From positions 99,728 to 163,727 of the forward strand of contig CAJVZD010000007.1 of the NCBI GenBank assembly GCA_913019905.1: 64,000 nucleotides of DNA, given 5' to 3'. Below the pieces are notes generated by a model, which did no database searches, was not told the DNA's origin, and saw only the letters and a program-made list of their open reading frames with translations. A program made the position numbers and the translations under genes. Below are positions 22,766 through 31,170 of this stretch, one piece after another. This DNA comes from an uncultured Cellvibrionales bacterium (GTDB lineage: Bacteria; Pseudomonadota; Gammaproteobacteria; Pseudomonadales; Dasaniaceae). Position 1 is the first letter of the stretch; the number at the start of each line of letters is the position of its first letter.

Positions 22766-24904
22766 CAAGAGCGCCAGGAACGCGTCACCGGGCATCGGTT
22801 TATAAAAATAGTATCCCTGCGCAAAGTGACAATCCCAGGCACTTAATTGTTCAACCTGATCGAGCGTTTCAACTCCCTCAGCGACTACCAGCAATGATAA
22901 TTTGTGGCTTAAGCTGATCACGGCCTCTACCAAGGTACTGGATCTCGGATCTTTCCCAAGATTATGAATGAACGACTGGTCAACTTTTAAAATGTCGATG
23001 GGGAATTTGGTCAAATAACTCAAAGACGAATAGCCGGTACCAAAATCGTCAATCGCAATGGTGACGCCATATTCTTTTAGTTTGTTAAGTACATCTAACA
23101 CTTTATCAGTATCTTTAGTCAAAAGACGTTCGGTAATTTCCACCGTAATATCTAATTCCCGTGACGCTTCACGAACTAGCGCAAGCCATAACTGTAGTGA
23201 ATCGTCTTTAGTGGAAAACACCCTTGGTGAAAGGTTAATAGAAAGTCCGATTTTTTGATCGTAGGTTTTAGCCACATTGACCAGATACCGGGTGGAAACA
23301 TCCAGAACAAAACGGTCAATTTCATTGATTTTCCCCGTTTCCTCCGCCAGGGAAATAAAATCAACAGTCGGGATTAATCGTCCTTGATCAAACCAACGGA
23401 CCAGTGCCTCACATTTCACAATGCTACTGTCGGACAAATTCACAATTGGCTGGTAATAAACGACCAATTTTTCCTCGGCTATTGCCTCGACCATCCGGTT
23501 ATACAAACTGTGTCGTTTTTCTGAGCGAATTTGCATACTATCAGTGAAGAAATGCCAGCCATTTTTTCCGGACCGCTTTACTTCATACATAGCCTGGTCG
23601 GCCTTCGAAAGAAGAGATTCTAAATCCTGTCCGTCATCGGGAAAAACGGACATACCGATACTCGACCCGCAATAAATTGTGCTATTCAATACAGAATAAG
23701 GTTGGTTGATAGTCGCTATTATATCCTCAGCTATTTTCACTACCGACTCAGTATCAGTCAGGTCTTCAACGATCACTACAAATTCATCACCGCTATACCG
23801 AGCAACAGTATCGCAACTCCTAACACTACCCTTAATACGCGCAGCGACTTCACGCAGCACCAAATCTCCGGATTCATGCCCATAGTGGTCGTTCACCGGT
23901 TTGAAACTGTCAAGATCTATAAACAAAACCGCTATTTTTGTTTGGGTCCGCGACGCGTGAGCGATGGATTTTTCTAACAAGTCTTTAAAAAGAAAGCGGT
24001 TCGACAATCCCGTCAGCTGATCATAAGAGGCTTTATTCAATAGTATTTTTTTGTAGCCAAGCTCTTTTCGGGCCGACTGATTTCGGTAATAGAGCAAGGT
24101 AAATGACAATAATACGAGTGTTATTGACGCCAACCTGAGATATCGAATGTCATCCGGTATGCCTGGATCGGCCGGCTTCGCACGACCCACCAAAATCCAG
24201 CATCCCTGCCCCACATCGATCGAAATCCTCGCCAGGAGACTATTATCAAATAATGTTTCATCCCCGAAAAAAACCTCGCCGGCCTCCCCCTTACCATCTC
24301 TTCCCCGAATCGCAACCTCAATGTTAATATCCTGATTGAGTAAACCCGCTTCCTCGTACAGTAAATGCTCATCAATCGGTGCAGAAACAATGCCCCAAAA
24401 ATCCCCTTGATCATCGTAAGTCGCTGTTCTTCCAATAAATGCAGATCCACCCTGAACAAGTTGCACCGGGCCGGCCACCACCATACCTTTACGGTTTTTC
24501 GTTAATTTGGCTGCATAGTGTTGATCAGCATTTTTACTGTAGTCGAGCCCTAAAACTCCCTTATTGGGCTCCAGGGGATGAACCATGGTCACGACCATAT
24601 CCGGAGCCGCCGCCATATTAATAAGCAATGGCTCCTGTCGAAACACGGCGGTGACATATCGCTCAAAGCCTAACTGGTCAATTTGGGGATTAATGGATAT
24701 ATGAGCGGCAAGCCCACTGATAAGGGACAAGTTATTGGTGATCACTCCCTGTAGTTTAGACGATATACCATTCAGTTCCTGCAACACTTCAGCGCTTTCG
24801 TGTTGCTTCCGCGCATCATTTAGGGAGGTTTCAATAACAATTTCAATAGAGAAAACCACGATCAAAATAACAAGATAAAAAGAAATTTCCTTGGCTTTAC
24901 GCAT
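22748..24904 (-). CDS. CHASE-GGDEF-EAL cyclic-di-GMP enzyme
   Basis: 718 residues. Membrane helix 1 is near residues 7-24, followed by a periplasmic CHASE sensor (FERYVTAVFRQEPLLINMAA..., ending about 245) and helix 2 (LASITLVLLSFTLLYY). The GGDEF domain is at about 295-455 and its motif reads SGDEF in YSGDEFVVIVED. The EAL domain is at about 470-710, with EALVRW, INLSPRVF, TVEITERLL, IDDFGTGYSSLSYL and VVAEGVET. The EAL catalytic residues look intact, so phosphodiesterase activity is likely. The GGDEF first-position Ser is tolerated in active cyclases. It would set c-di-GMP levels in response to an external signal. Confidence 0.95.
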   Translation of the reverse strand: MRKAKEISFYLVILIVVFSIEIVIETSLNDARKQHESAEVLQELNGISSKLQGVITNNLSLISGLAAHISINPQIDQLGFERYVTAVFRQEPLLINMAAAPDMVVTMVHPLEPNKGVLGLDYSKNADQHYAAKLTKNRKGMVVAGPVQLVQGGSAFIGRTATYDDQGDFWGIVSAPIDEHLLYEEAGLLNQDINIEVAIRGRDGKGEAGEVFFGDETLFDNSLLARISIDVGQGCWILVGRAKPADPGIPDDIRYLRLASITLVLLSFTLLYYRNQSARKELGYKKILLNKASYDQLTGLSNRFLFKDLLEKSIAHASRTQTKIAVLFIDLDSFKPVNDHYGHESGDLVLREVAARIKGSVRSCDTVARYSGDEFVVIVEDLTDTESVVKIAEDIIATINQPYSVLNSTIYCGSSIGMSVFPDDGQDLESLLSKADQAMYEVKRSGKNGWHFFTDSMQIRSEKRHSLYNRMVEAIAEEKLVVYYQPIVNLSDSSIVKCEALVRWFDQGRLIPTVDFISLAEETGKINEIDRFVLDVSTRYLVNVAKTYDQKIGLSINLSPRVFSTKDDSLQLWLALVREASRELDITVEITERLLTKDTDKVLDVLNKLKEYGVTIAIDDFGTGYSSLSYLTKFPIDILKVDQSFIHNLGKDPRSSTLVEAVISLSHKLSLLVVAEGVETLDQVEQLSAWDCHFAQGYYFYKPMPGDAFLALLSQEIA

Positions 24905-25319
24905 GGAATATTATTCTCAATTTTTTTAAAGGACGCTGAATTCGTACAGGTATTAAATTGATACTTCTTATTATATCGTTCAAGCTACTACTGGCAGCAT
25001 AATGCAACTTGCTAGAAAATCAATATCTACGGACAATTTGTAATATAGAGGATGAGTTATTATGATTGTTGGATCCGTTTGTATCGGCCTTACTCATTCC
25101 GAAAAGAAAAATCAGTAAAACATCGGGTATAAACCTCTCGAAGAAGCTACATGAATCTTCGAAACTCAGTGGAGTGGTCATTATTTCGGGCAAAGCAATA
25201 ACTAATTTTTTGTGACCATACTCACGCCAATATCTTTCACTAATAATAACGAATGTAGGTCAGCTCCAATGCACCGTTTATACACTGGATGCGCTCTGCT
25301 TCTGATAGGAGTCAATACG
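24905..25319. other. Intergenic region, no gene seen
   Basis: About 415 AT-rich bases between divergent genes. In-frame ATGs at 25212 and 25269 could extend the right-hand gene, but their ribosome sites are weaker than that at 25320. Promoters must lie here; I could not assign one. Confidence 0.4.
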
Positions 25320-26132
25320 ATGGCGATCGATATCACTAAGCTGTGGGATTTTAGCGACCCCAAAATCAGCGAAACGCGTTTTCGACAGGCTATGGTGGAA
25401 GCGTCAGCTGACGACAGACTGATATTGTTAACTCAAGTTGCGCGCAGCTACGGGCTTAGAAAAGAATTCAGTGAGGCGAGAGATATTCTGGCCTCGATTG
25501 AGCCAAGTATTAGTCAAGCGTCAGCAGAAGCTCAAACCCATTATCGATTGGAGCTTGGCAGGACTTATGCTTCTCCTGCTCATTCGAAAGAATCCCGAAC
25601 CGTGGAAAATGATAAAAAAGCGAAAGACTACTATATGAGCGCATTCGAAACGGCAAAAAATGCTCATCTCGACACCCTTGCGATTGACGCATTACACATG
25701 ATGCCGATTGTCGCGAGCGAACCGGAGTCTCAACTTAAATGGAATCTGAAAGCAATCGATTACATGGAAAGATCGTCGCAAGCCGACGCTAAGCGGTGGG
25801 AAGGATCTCTACGGAACAATCTTGGTTACGCTAAACACCTCTCCGGTGAGTATGATGACGCCTTGACCCAATTCCAACTGTCACTAGCCGCTTACGATAG
25901 GGATGGAAAAGTTGATGCCGTAAGAATTGCGCATTGGATGATTGCGTGGACATTACGGGCGCAAAAAAAATACCCTCAGGCGATTGAAATTCAGCTTCGA
26001 CTCGAACGCGAGTTTCAGGACGCCGGTAATCCCGACCCCTATGTTTTTGAAGAGTTAGAACAGCTCTATCGCGAGACGGGTAATCACAAACTGGAACTTC
26101 ACTACCGGGAAAAATACAATGCCTCGATGTAG
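25320..26132 (+). CDS. Tetratricopeptide-like helical repeat protein
   Basis: 270 residues from ATG 25320, selected because AGGAG lies 8 bases upstream and the protein then opens MAIDITKLWDFSDP. The upstream in-frame stretch would add a hydrophobic leader that imitates a signal peptide. The chain is all-helical with TPR-like pairs: LLTQVARSYGLRKEFSEARD, NNLGYAKHLSGEYDDALTQF and AWTLRAQKKYPQAIEIQLRL. It probably acts as a cytoplasmic scaffold or partner-binding protein. No catalytic motif is seen. It converges on a cytochrome c gene with a 6-bp gap. Confidence 0.8.
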   Translation: MAIDITKLWDFSDPKISETRFRQAMVEASADDRLILLTQVARSYGLRKEFSEARDILASIEPSISQASAEAQTHYRLELGRTYASPAHSKESRTVENDKKAKDYYMSAFETAKNAHLDTLAIDALHMMPIVASEPESQLKWNLKAIDYMERSSQADAKRWEGSLRNNLGYAKHLSGEYDDALTQFQLSLAAYDRDGKVDAVRIAHWMIAWTLRAQKKYPQAIEIQLRLEREFQDAGNPDPYVFEELEQLYRETGNHKLELHYREKYNASM

Positions 26133-26138
26133 GGGTGT

Positions 26139-26732
26139 CTAACGCCGATCTTTACGTTGGTACACACCAAAATGCACAAAGGGTCTGGGGGAATTTTCGC
26201 CGGGCCTAACATTCTCAGGAACTGCGTGACGAACAGGCGGGAGACCGCGCAAGAATGCCAAAATGGCGAGTGCATCTTCGTCCTTAAGCCTAGCGTAACC
26301 CGGCCACGGCATTACCGATAGCTGGCGCCGACCATGATTATCAACACCTGTTTTAAAAAACTGCAATACTTCTTCGTCCTGCCAACTTCCAATTCCAGTT
26401 TCAATATCGGGCGTGAGGTTCGCAGGAAATACAACACCGGGATTCTTTTCCGCAAGAGGATTGGAATAACCAATACCAATACTTGATCCGCCAAAGAAGC
26501 GATTCGGCACCGGCAATCCTACCAATGCCCCGTCCGTGTGGCAGCTGCCACAATTCAGCAACTCGACGAGATATTGACCCTGCTGAACTTGCGCTTCTGA
26601 AAAATTACCGCTGGCAGCTGAGCTACCGCTTATCGATGCGGGCTCCTTAACATTATATTCTTGCAGTGGGTTATAACTACTGCAGGCAACCAATTCGATA
26701 AATATCCAGATTAAACCACATAACCTAAGCAT
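26139..26732 (-). CDS. Monohaem c-type cytochrome, lipoprotein
   Basis: 197 residues. A lipobox-like ELVAC ends the signal segment, so it should be lipid-anchored and periplasmic. One haem site (NCGSCH, about 61-66) is followed by a methionine-containing C-terminal part (SVMPWPGYARLKDEDALAIL) that can supply the sixth ligand. The layout resembles single domains of alcohol-dehydrogenase cytochrome subunits and would pass electrons toward the terminal oxidases. It lies upstream of another cytochrome lipoprotein (27590), separated by a DUF6164-like gene. Confidence 0.87.
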   Translation of the reverse strand: MLRLCGLIWIFIELVACSSYNPLQEYNVKEPASISGSSAASGNFSEAQVQQGQYLVELLNCGSCHTDGALVGLPVPNRFFGGSSIGIGYSNPLAEKNPGVVFPANLTPDIETGIGSWQDEEVLQFFKTGVDNHGRRQLSVMPWPGYARLKDEDALAILAFLRGLPPVRHAVPENVRPGENSPRPFVHFGVYQRKDRR

Positions 26733-26875
26733 AAGAAGACCTCACGAACCGCAGTAAAATCTAAGAGTAACCCTCTCATTCTGCAAAACATTGACCTCTG
26801 ACAACTCTCGCGTAACTCGCCCGTAACTATCAACAGTTAAGCTCGCTTATGTTACTCAGAGCAACTGGCGAATAT

Positions 26876-27235
26876 TCATTCCTTAACAAACAGATTGACG
26901 AATGGCGAAAGAGAGAGAAATACAATAAAAAGCGCAATTGCGGTGTAAGTAACAACCTGTAGCGGAGATGCTTTCAAACGATCCAGTAATGTTTCGCTCT
27001 CACCCTCTTGCCGTAGCGCCGCATAATACTGTTCGCGTTGGTGCTGATAGTTATCGAGTAGCGCTTTGGCTTGTAGTTTTAGATTGTCGTCTTTCAGCCA
27101 TAACCCTGCAACAGCGAATCCCCAACGACCGGCAGATGTTTCGTAAAAATCAAACTGATTGTCTAATAGTAAATCGCGCACTTCCTGTGCTTCCTGTTCG
27201 CTGACACCGTTTAACCGAAAGATAAGGACTGACAT
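26876..27235 (-). CDS. DUF6164-like small membrane protein
   Basis: 119 residues. The soluble N-terminal part (LIFRLNGVSEQEAQEVRDLL, then FDFYETSAGRWGFAVAGLWL) resembles a small ferredoxin-like alpha/beta domain. It is followed by a charged helix and one C-terminal membrane helix (VTYTAIALFIVFLSLSPFV). It matches the conserved hypothetical family I recall as DUF6164. The function is unknown, and placement between two cytochrome genes may be coincidental. Confidence 0.75.
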   Translation of the reverse strand: MSVLIFRLNGVSEQEAQEVRDLLLDNQFDFYETSAGRWGFAVAGLWLKDDNLKLQAKALLDNYQHQREQYYAALRQEGESETLLDRLKASPLQVVTYTAIALFIVFLSLSPFVNLFVKE

Positions 27236-27589
27236 TATTCACTCGCACTTAGTTGATCGGCTAGCGCGAAAGCGCGCCGATCTTCATAGTAAACCAATTG
27301 TCTGACTGAGTCTCTTAGATATCGGAGACGACGCTATAAGTAAGTGATGGGTGATAGGTGATAGGTGATAGGTGATAGGTGATAGCGAAGTGTCAGCGTC
27401 CTTGCCACGGTAACGAACAGGGTCGACACCGTGAAAAATGATGATGGGAGAATATTAGCTCTCGCTCATCTACGCGCGCCGAGCCCAGGTAGGCTAAAAT
27501 CCCGGATAGTGAAAAGAATTAAATAGGGCATTAGGCGCTGGCGAACATCGAACCGCACACCAGCACTTTGAATAGAAACTGTGCGGCTG
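27236..27589. repeat. Gap with a heptanucleotide tandem repeat
   Basis: 354 bp without a supported gene. At 27344-27385 a 7-bp unit, GTGATAG, occurs six times in a row (first copy GTGATGG). Copy number of such a repeat can change by slippage, but it is in no reading frame I support. Confidence 0.85.
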
Positions 27590-28048
27590 TTAAAGACCGT
27601 AATAAGGGTACTCTGGATAAGCTGTTCGGGGAGAAACCCGTAGTTCATATCCGGACTGCAAGTAAGCAACCAAATGTATTAGATCAGTGACCGACATGGT
27701 GTCATTAAAGCTTGGCATCGGCGAACTGCCATCGGCAGGCGCTTTGCTGGAAGGCAGTTTTTTCGACAATTTATGCGAAGGGTTTATTACAGAGGTGACC
27801 AGTTCGCCGTATGTTTCAATTCGAGATGTCGTGCCACCAAGAAAAACATCAAGTTCGTTATTATTTGGTAAATGTTCAACCGTTTTCGTGGTATGACAGG
27901 CATTACACTGCAACTCAATGAACTTCGCATTGCCTAGTGCGACATCACCGTCGGGCAGGGTAAATCCGCTCGAGCCCTTGGGTCCGTATCCACATCCAAC
28001 AATAAACATTCCGACAATACAAGTTGTCGCCTTTATAAGCCGATTCAT
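27590..28048 (-). CDS. Monohaem c-type cytochrome, lipoprotein
   Basis: 152 residues. The signal segment ends in a lipobox-like FIVGC, giving a lipid-anchored periplasmic protein. The haem site is CNACH (about 48-52). The C-terminal part includes DGSSPMPSFNDTMSVTDL, in which a Met can act as axial ligand, and ends with an aromatic tail (YPEYPYYGL). The cytochrome c domain is of the short class I type. Its electron partner is unknown; the other cytochrome lipoprotein at 26139 is on the same strand about 1 kb downstream. Confidence 0.87.
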   Translation of the reverse strand: MNRLIKATTCIVGMFIVGCGYGPKGSSGFTLPDGDVALGNAKFIELQCNACHTTKTVEHLPNNNELDVFLGGTTSRIETYGELVTSVINPSHKLSKKLPSSKAPADGSSPMPSFNDTMSVTDLIHLVAYLQSGYELRVSPRTAYPEYPYYGL

Positions 28049-28121
28049 CGCGAAATCCTCTCGAGTTGAAAATACTACTGACTACACTAACGGTAATTCA
28101 CATCGGATATTTTGACCAACA

Positions 28122-28146
28122 TCAAAAAACTGATTGTTTTTTGATC
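28122..28146 (-). terminator. AT-rich hairpin after the DUF4214 gene
   Basis: ATCAAAAAA (28122-28130) pairs perfectly with TTTTTTGAT (28138-28146). It lies about 90 bases beyond the stop of the minus-strand gene at 28237. The stem has few GC pairs, so terminator strength is doubtful. Confidence 0.4.
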
Positions 28147-28236
28147 TGAAGCAGACCTCTTTGTACAGCTAATTCTCAATATTTTATTGGTGTTAGGCCG
28201 CCGAAGCCCACGAATAACATCTAGTCTACCGACAAG

Positions 28237-29058
28237 TTATAACTGACACTCTTCGGGCCTGTAATGAAAAACGTCAGCGTCAGCACAGGCTGAGCAGGCA
28301 TTTGAGTAAGTAGCATTTTCGGTAGACGGGCATGGCGTAGTGATACACCGAATACCATTGTCTCTAGTTGCACAGACCGGTAAATATTCTTGAGTGCAAA
28401 TATCGGGTCTGGGAGATTTACACTGAACGGAAGCGTACTCATTTTCGACTCCAAAATTATCGACCTCAAATAATCCAGCTATAACGCTTTCTTGTTGCTC
28501 TGAGACTTTAGCCAATAAGTCCAGCGACGCTGAAATATCGCTGTCTGTATAGGGGACTCCTTTTCTTTTAACGTGCTGGGTAAAAGCGTTAGCCACCATT
28601 ATTTTGTTATTGAGCCTGTCGGCATCGACGTTTTGCCTACCATCGGCAATCTGCTTTGCAATAGACGCAAGAATCGCGTCTCCATTTTCCAGCCGCTCAA
28701 CGTAAAATGCAGCGCCTTGTATATCCGATTGACGATTAAACATTTGTTCAAAAAGATCATCAATGAGCGCTTCATTACTTAGCTCGCCAAATCTATCATA
28801 ATACTCCTGTGAGCTGCCGAAGGCCGAAAGAACCGAATCCAAATCCGCAGAATCATCGAATCGAGCCGCCCAATAATCCATTCCTTCTGGGTCGCCCGGA
28901 CGACCGTAATAAGCAACGTACATTTGTTGCGCTAAATTGACGGATTGTTCAGTCGCAGCCTGCAACGACAGTGGTAGCAACAATACAATGATGCTGAAAT
29001 AAACAGGTATACAAACACGAGAGTGGCCTAACAAGTCTTTGATTCTAAAAAAATTCAT
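28237..29058 (-). CDS. Secreted DUF4214 protein with C-terminal Kazal-like domain
   Basis: 273 residues from ATG 29058, chosen because GGAGG lies 4 bases upstream. A signal peptide ends near SLQAATEQ. The DUF4214 region (about 35-190) has QQMYVAYYGRPGDPEGMDYW, a motif found in bacterial extracellular proteins such as S-layer-linked and type-I-secreted ones. The last 60 residues contain seven or more Cys (ICTQEYLPVCATRDNGIRC, CPSTENATYSNACSACADA), which matches a Kazal-type inhibitor domain. This suggests an extracellular protein that could inhibit serine proteases. It appears monocistronic, following the M42 peptidase gene on the same strand. Confidence 0.8.
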   Translation of the reverse strand: MNFFRIKDLLGHSRVCIPVYFSIIVLLLPLSLQAATEQSVNLAQQMYVAYYGRPGDPEGMDYWAARFDDSADLDSVLSAFGSSQEYYDRFGELSNEALIDDLFEQMFNRQSDIQGAAFYVERLENGDAILASIAKQIADGRQNVDADRLNNKIMVANAFTQHVKRKGVPYTDSDISASLDLLAKVSEQQESVIAGLFEVDNFGVENEYASVQCKSPRPDICTQEYLPVCATRDNGIRCITTPCPSTENATYSNACSACADADVFHYRPEECQL

Positions 29059-29161
29059 AATGCCTCCGGTCGTCTTTATGTTCATCACTATTATCAGGCT
29101 GAAAAAAACCCACAGCATTCAATCGACAGATAAATCTAAGATTCAATTAAGGCCTTGGTAA

Positions 29162-30304
29162 TTAGAACTGCTTTATCTTTTTAATTTTTACCGGCGTTAA
29201 ATCATAAACCAGCGCGGTCAATAGATCGACCAGATGATCAAAGTCATTGCGATCAATTACCCCGTAGTGTGTATGAAGGTATCGCACGGGAACTGTCATA
29301 TTGACACTAGGCGTCCCGGTGAATGCCTTTTGCATTTCAGCACCATCCTCACCATAACCCGGTTGCAGATTGAACTGCAGTGGTATTTTCTTTTTTGAGG
29401 CCAGATTAATCACCGACTGTTTTAAATTTTCATTCGGTATCATCGATGCATCAAACAAAAATAACCCAGGCCCTTTGCCTAGCACTTCCTGAGCCTCATC
29501 CTTTGTTATACCAGGATGGTCGGAGGCGACACCAGCTTCCAAACTAATACCTACATCAGGATTAATCAGGTAGCTACTGGTACGTGCACCGCGCAAGCCG
29601 ATCTCTTCCTGAGTGGTCGCAGCAAAATAGACATTGGCTTTTGGGCGTTTATTTTGCAAGCGCTTCATCACCTCTATCATTGCCGCCAGACCAAGGCGGT
29701 CGTCCCAGGCTTTTCCCAAATACAAACTGCTACCGTTAAGCACCTCAAATTCTGTATCGGGCGCGATGGGATCACCGGCCTGAATGCCTAGACGTTTCTG
29801 TGCGTCCTCGCGACTACTTGCACCGACATCCAAAAAAATGTTGTTGTGATCCAGTTTCAAATCCCGAGAGCCCCGTGGGATAACATGAATGGACTTCAGT
29901 CCAGACACGGCCGTCACATACCCTTTCTTGGTTAAAACACGAAAACGTTGATTGATCAGAGCCTGTGGCAACATGCCGCCTAATACCTGATATTTTAAAT
30001 AGCCGTCGTCGGTAATGCGCTTGACCATCATGCCCACTTCATCCATATGGGCGGCAATCATGATATTAGGAGCATCTTTTGACACTTCAATGACGCCGAT
30101 CAACGAACCGAGGCCATCGATTTCCACACGGTCGGCAAGAGGGGCCATTTCCCGCTGCATAATTTCGCGAACAGGCCCTTCAAAACCCGAGGGCCCGTGG
30201 GCATTGGTGAGCTCTTCGAGCAGGTTCTTAGTCGTGTCGCCATAGGACACACCAACAGCGACAATAAGCAATAGTGACATTAACAAACGGTTAAAACTGG
30301 ACAT
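29162..30304 (-). CDS. M42 family metallopeptidase (glutamyl/leucyl aminopeptidase type), exported
   Basis: 380 residues. A signal peptide (LLMSLLLIVAVGVSYGD) precedes the M42 domain. Metal ligands are visible in IMIAAHMDEVGMMV, GKAWDDRLG, the Glu pair in TTQEEIGLRGA and the final THYGVIDRND. M42 enzymes are usually cytoplasmic dodecameric aminopeptidases, so a secretory leader is unusual and suggests periplasmic peptide trimming. Two metal ions activate the water. The next gene on this strand, 104 bp downstream, encodes the Kazal-containing secreted protein. Confidence 0.88.
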   Translation of the reverse strand: MSSFNRLLMSLLLIVAVGVSYGDTTKNLLEELTNAHGPSGFEGPVREIMQREMAPLADRVEIDGLGSLIGVIEVSKDAPNIMIAAHMDEVGMMVKRITDDGYLKYQVLGGMLPQALINQRFRVLTKKGYVTAVSGLKSIHVIPRGSRDLKLDHNNIFLDVGASSREDAQKRLGIQAGDPIAPDTEFEVLNGSSLYLGKAWDDRLGLAAMIEVMKRLQNKRPKANVYFAATTQEEIGLRGARTSSYLINPDVGISLEAGVASDHPGITKDEAQEVLGKGPGLFLFDASMIPNENLKQSVINLASKKKIPLQFNLQPGYGEDGAEMQKAFTGTPSVNMTVPVRYLHTHYGVIDRNDFDHLVDLLTALVYDLTPVKIKKIKQF

Positions 30305-30739
30305 AGAATGAGGATTCCGAATAGAGGTTATTATTGTGGGAACTGGCGCTTAGTTTAGTTCATTTTAAACGCTTATACAGCAAGCAACAGTGCAGATAAT
30401 TGTTTTCCCTTAAAACCAGGACAAACCTCTGTTGTATCGACGTTTACATTTTTCAGAAACTTCACCACCGACAAACTCATCAAACTTTCCTGCGACAAAT
30501 ACCCAGATTGATCTCGACCCGCTAACGGCAAACGGCAAACGGCAATTGAATGTGGTTTAACGAGTAAAAGTGGATTTAGCAATGGGGTTTAACGATGGGG
30601 GTTTAACGATGGGGGTTTAAACCTTGTGTGGTTAACAATGCAGTTGTAACTTCTCAGTTTAACCCCATATCAGTTAAGCTACACTCCGTACCCGAGATTA
30701 TTGGAACACATTCAGCCCGCTCTATAAGAGACCCACTTC
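30305..30739. repeat. Intergenic region with short tandem repeats
   Basis: 435 bp between divergent genes. The 14-bp unit GTTTAACGATGGGG occurs twice exactly in tandem (30587-30600, 30601-30614) with partial copies on both sides. GGCAAAC is repeated at about 30525-30541. A 69-codon minus-strand frame (30373-30582) runs through the region and has no family or ribosome site, so I do not call it. Confidence 0.7.
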
Positions 30740-31135
30740 ATGGAAAACACAACTGCCCCCTATCACGCCCATATTTATTATGAGGATCAGTCCCGTGATC
30801 GCGCTGTCGCGCTGCAGCAAAACCTCATAGAGCGTTTGGAATCGTCAGAATCCCCTGAATTATTATTCGTTGGTTTGCTAAGGGATTTTAAGGTTGGCCC
30901 ACATCCGATTCCGCAGTTTGAAGTTCATTTCACTAAAGAATATGTACCGACGGTCCTTGCACTGATTGAGGAGTCGACTTTAACAGCGCTAGTTCATCCT
31001 CTAACAGATGACGACTTGGCTGACCACACGACATTAGCGCATTGGATTGGCGAACCACTCGAACTCGACCTTACAACACTGGATCCACCCGGGATCAATC
31101 AGGGTATAGACCGGTTTTCGAAAACCGATTTTTAA
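30740..31135 (+). CDS. DOPA 4,5-dioxygenase family protein
   Basis: 131 residues with the family pattern: YHAHIYYEDQSRDRAVALQ at the start, VGPHPIPQFEVHF in the middle and LVHPLTDDDLADHTTLAHWI near the end. Conserved His residues in HAH, GPHP and VHP would bind the metal. Fungal and plant relatives open the ring of DOPA; in bacteria the substrate is unknown. It is a single small cytoplasmic protein, convergent with an MFS gene. Confidence 0.87.
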   Translation: MENTTAPYHAHIYYEDQSRDRAVALQQNLIERLESSESPELLFVGLLRDFKVGPHPIPQFEVHFTKEYVPTVLALIEESTLTALVHPLTDDDLADHTTLAHWIGEPLELDLTTLDPPGINQGIDRFSKTDF

Positions 31136-31170
31136 TACCCGCTCTGGTCCGCCCGATAATAGGCGTGACT

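Noticed and set aside
27344..27385. A CRISPR-like array
   Set aside because: The units are 7 bp and directly adjacent without spacers, so it is a simple tandem repeat.
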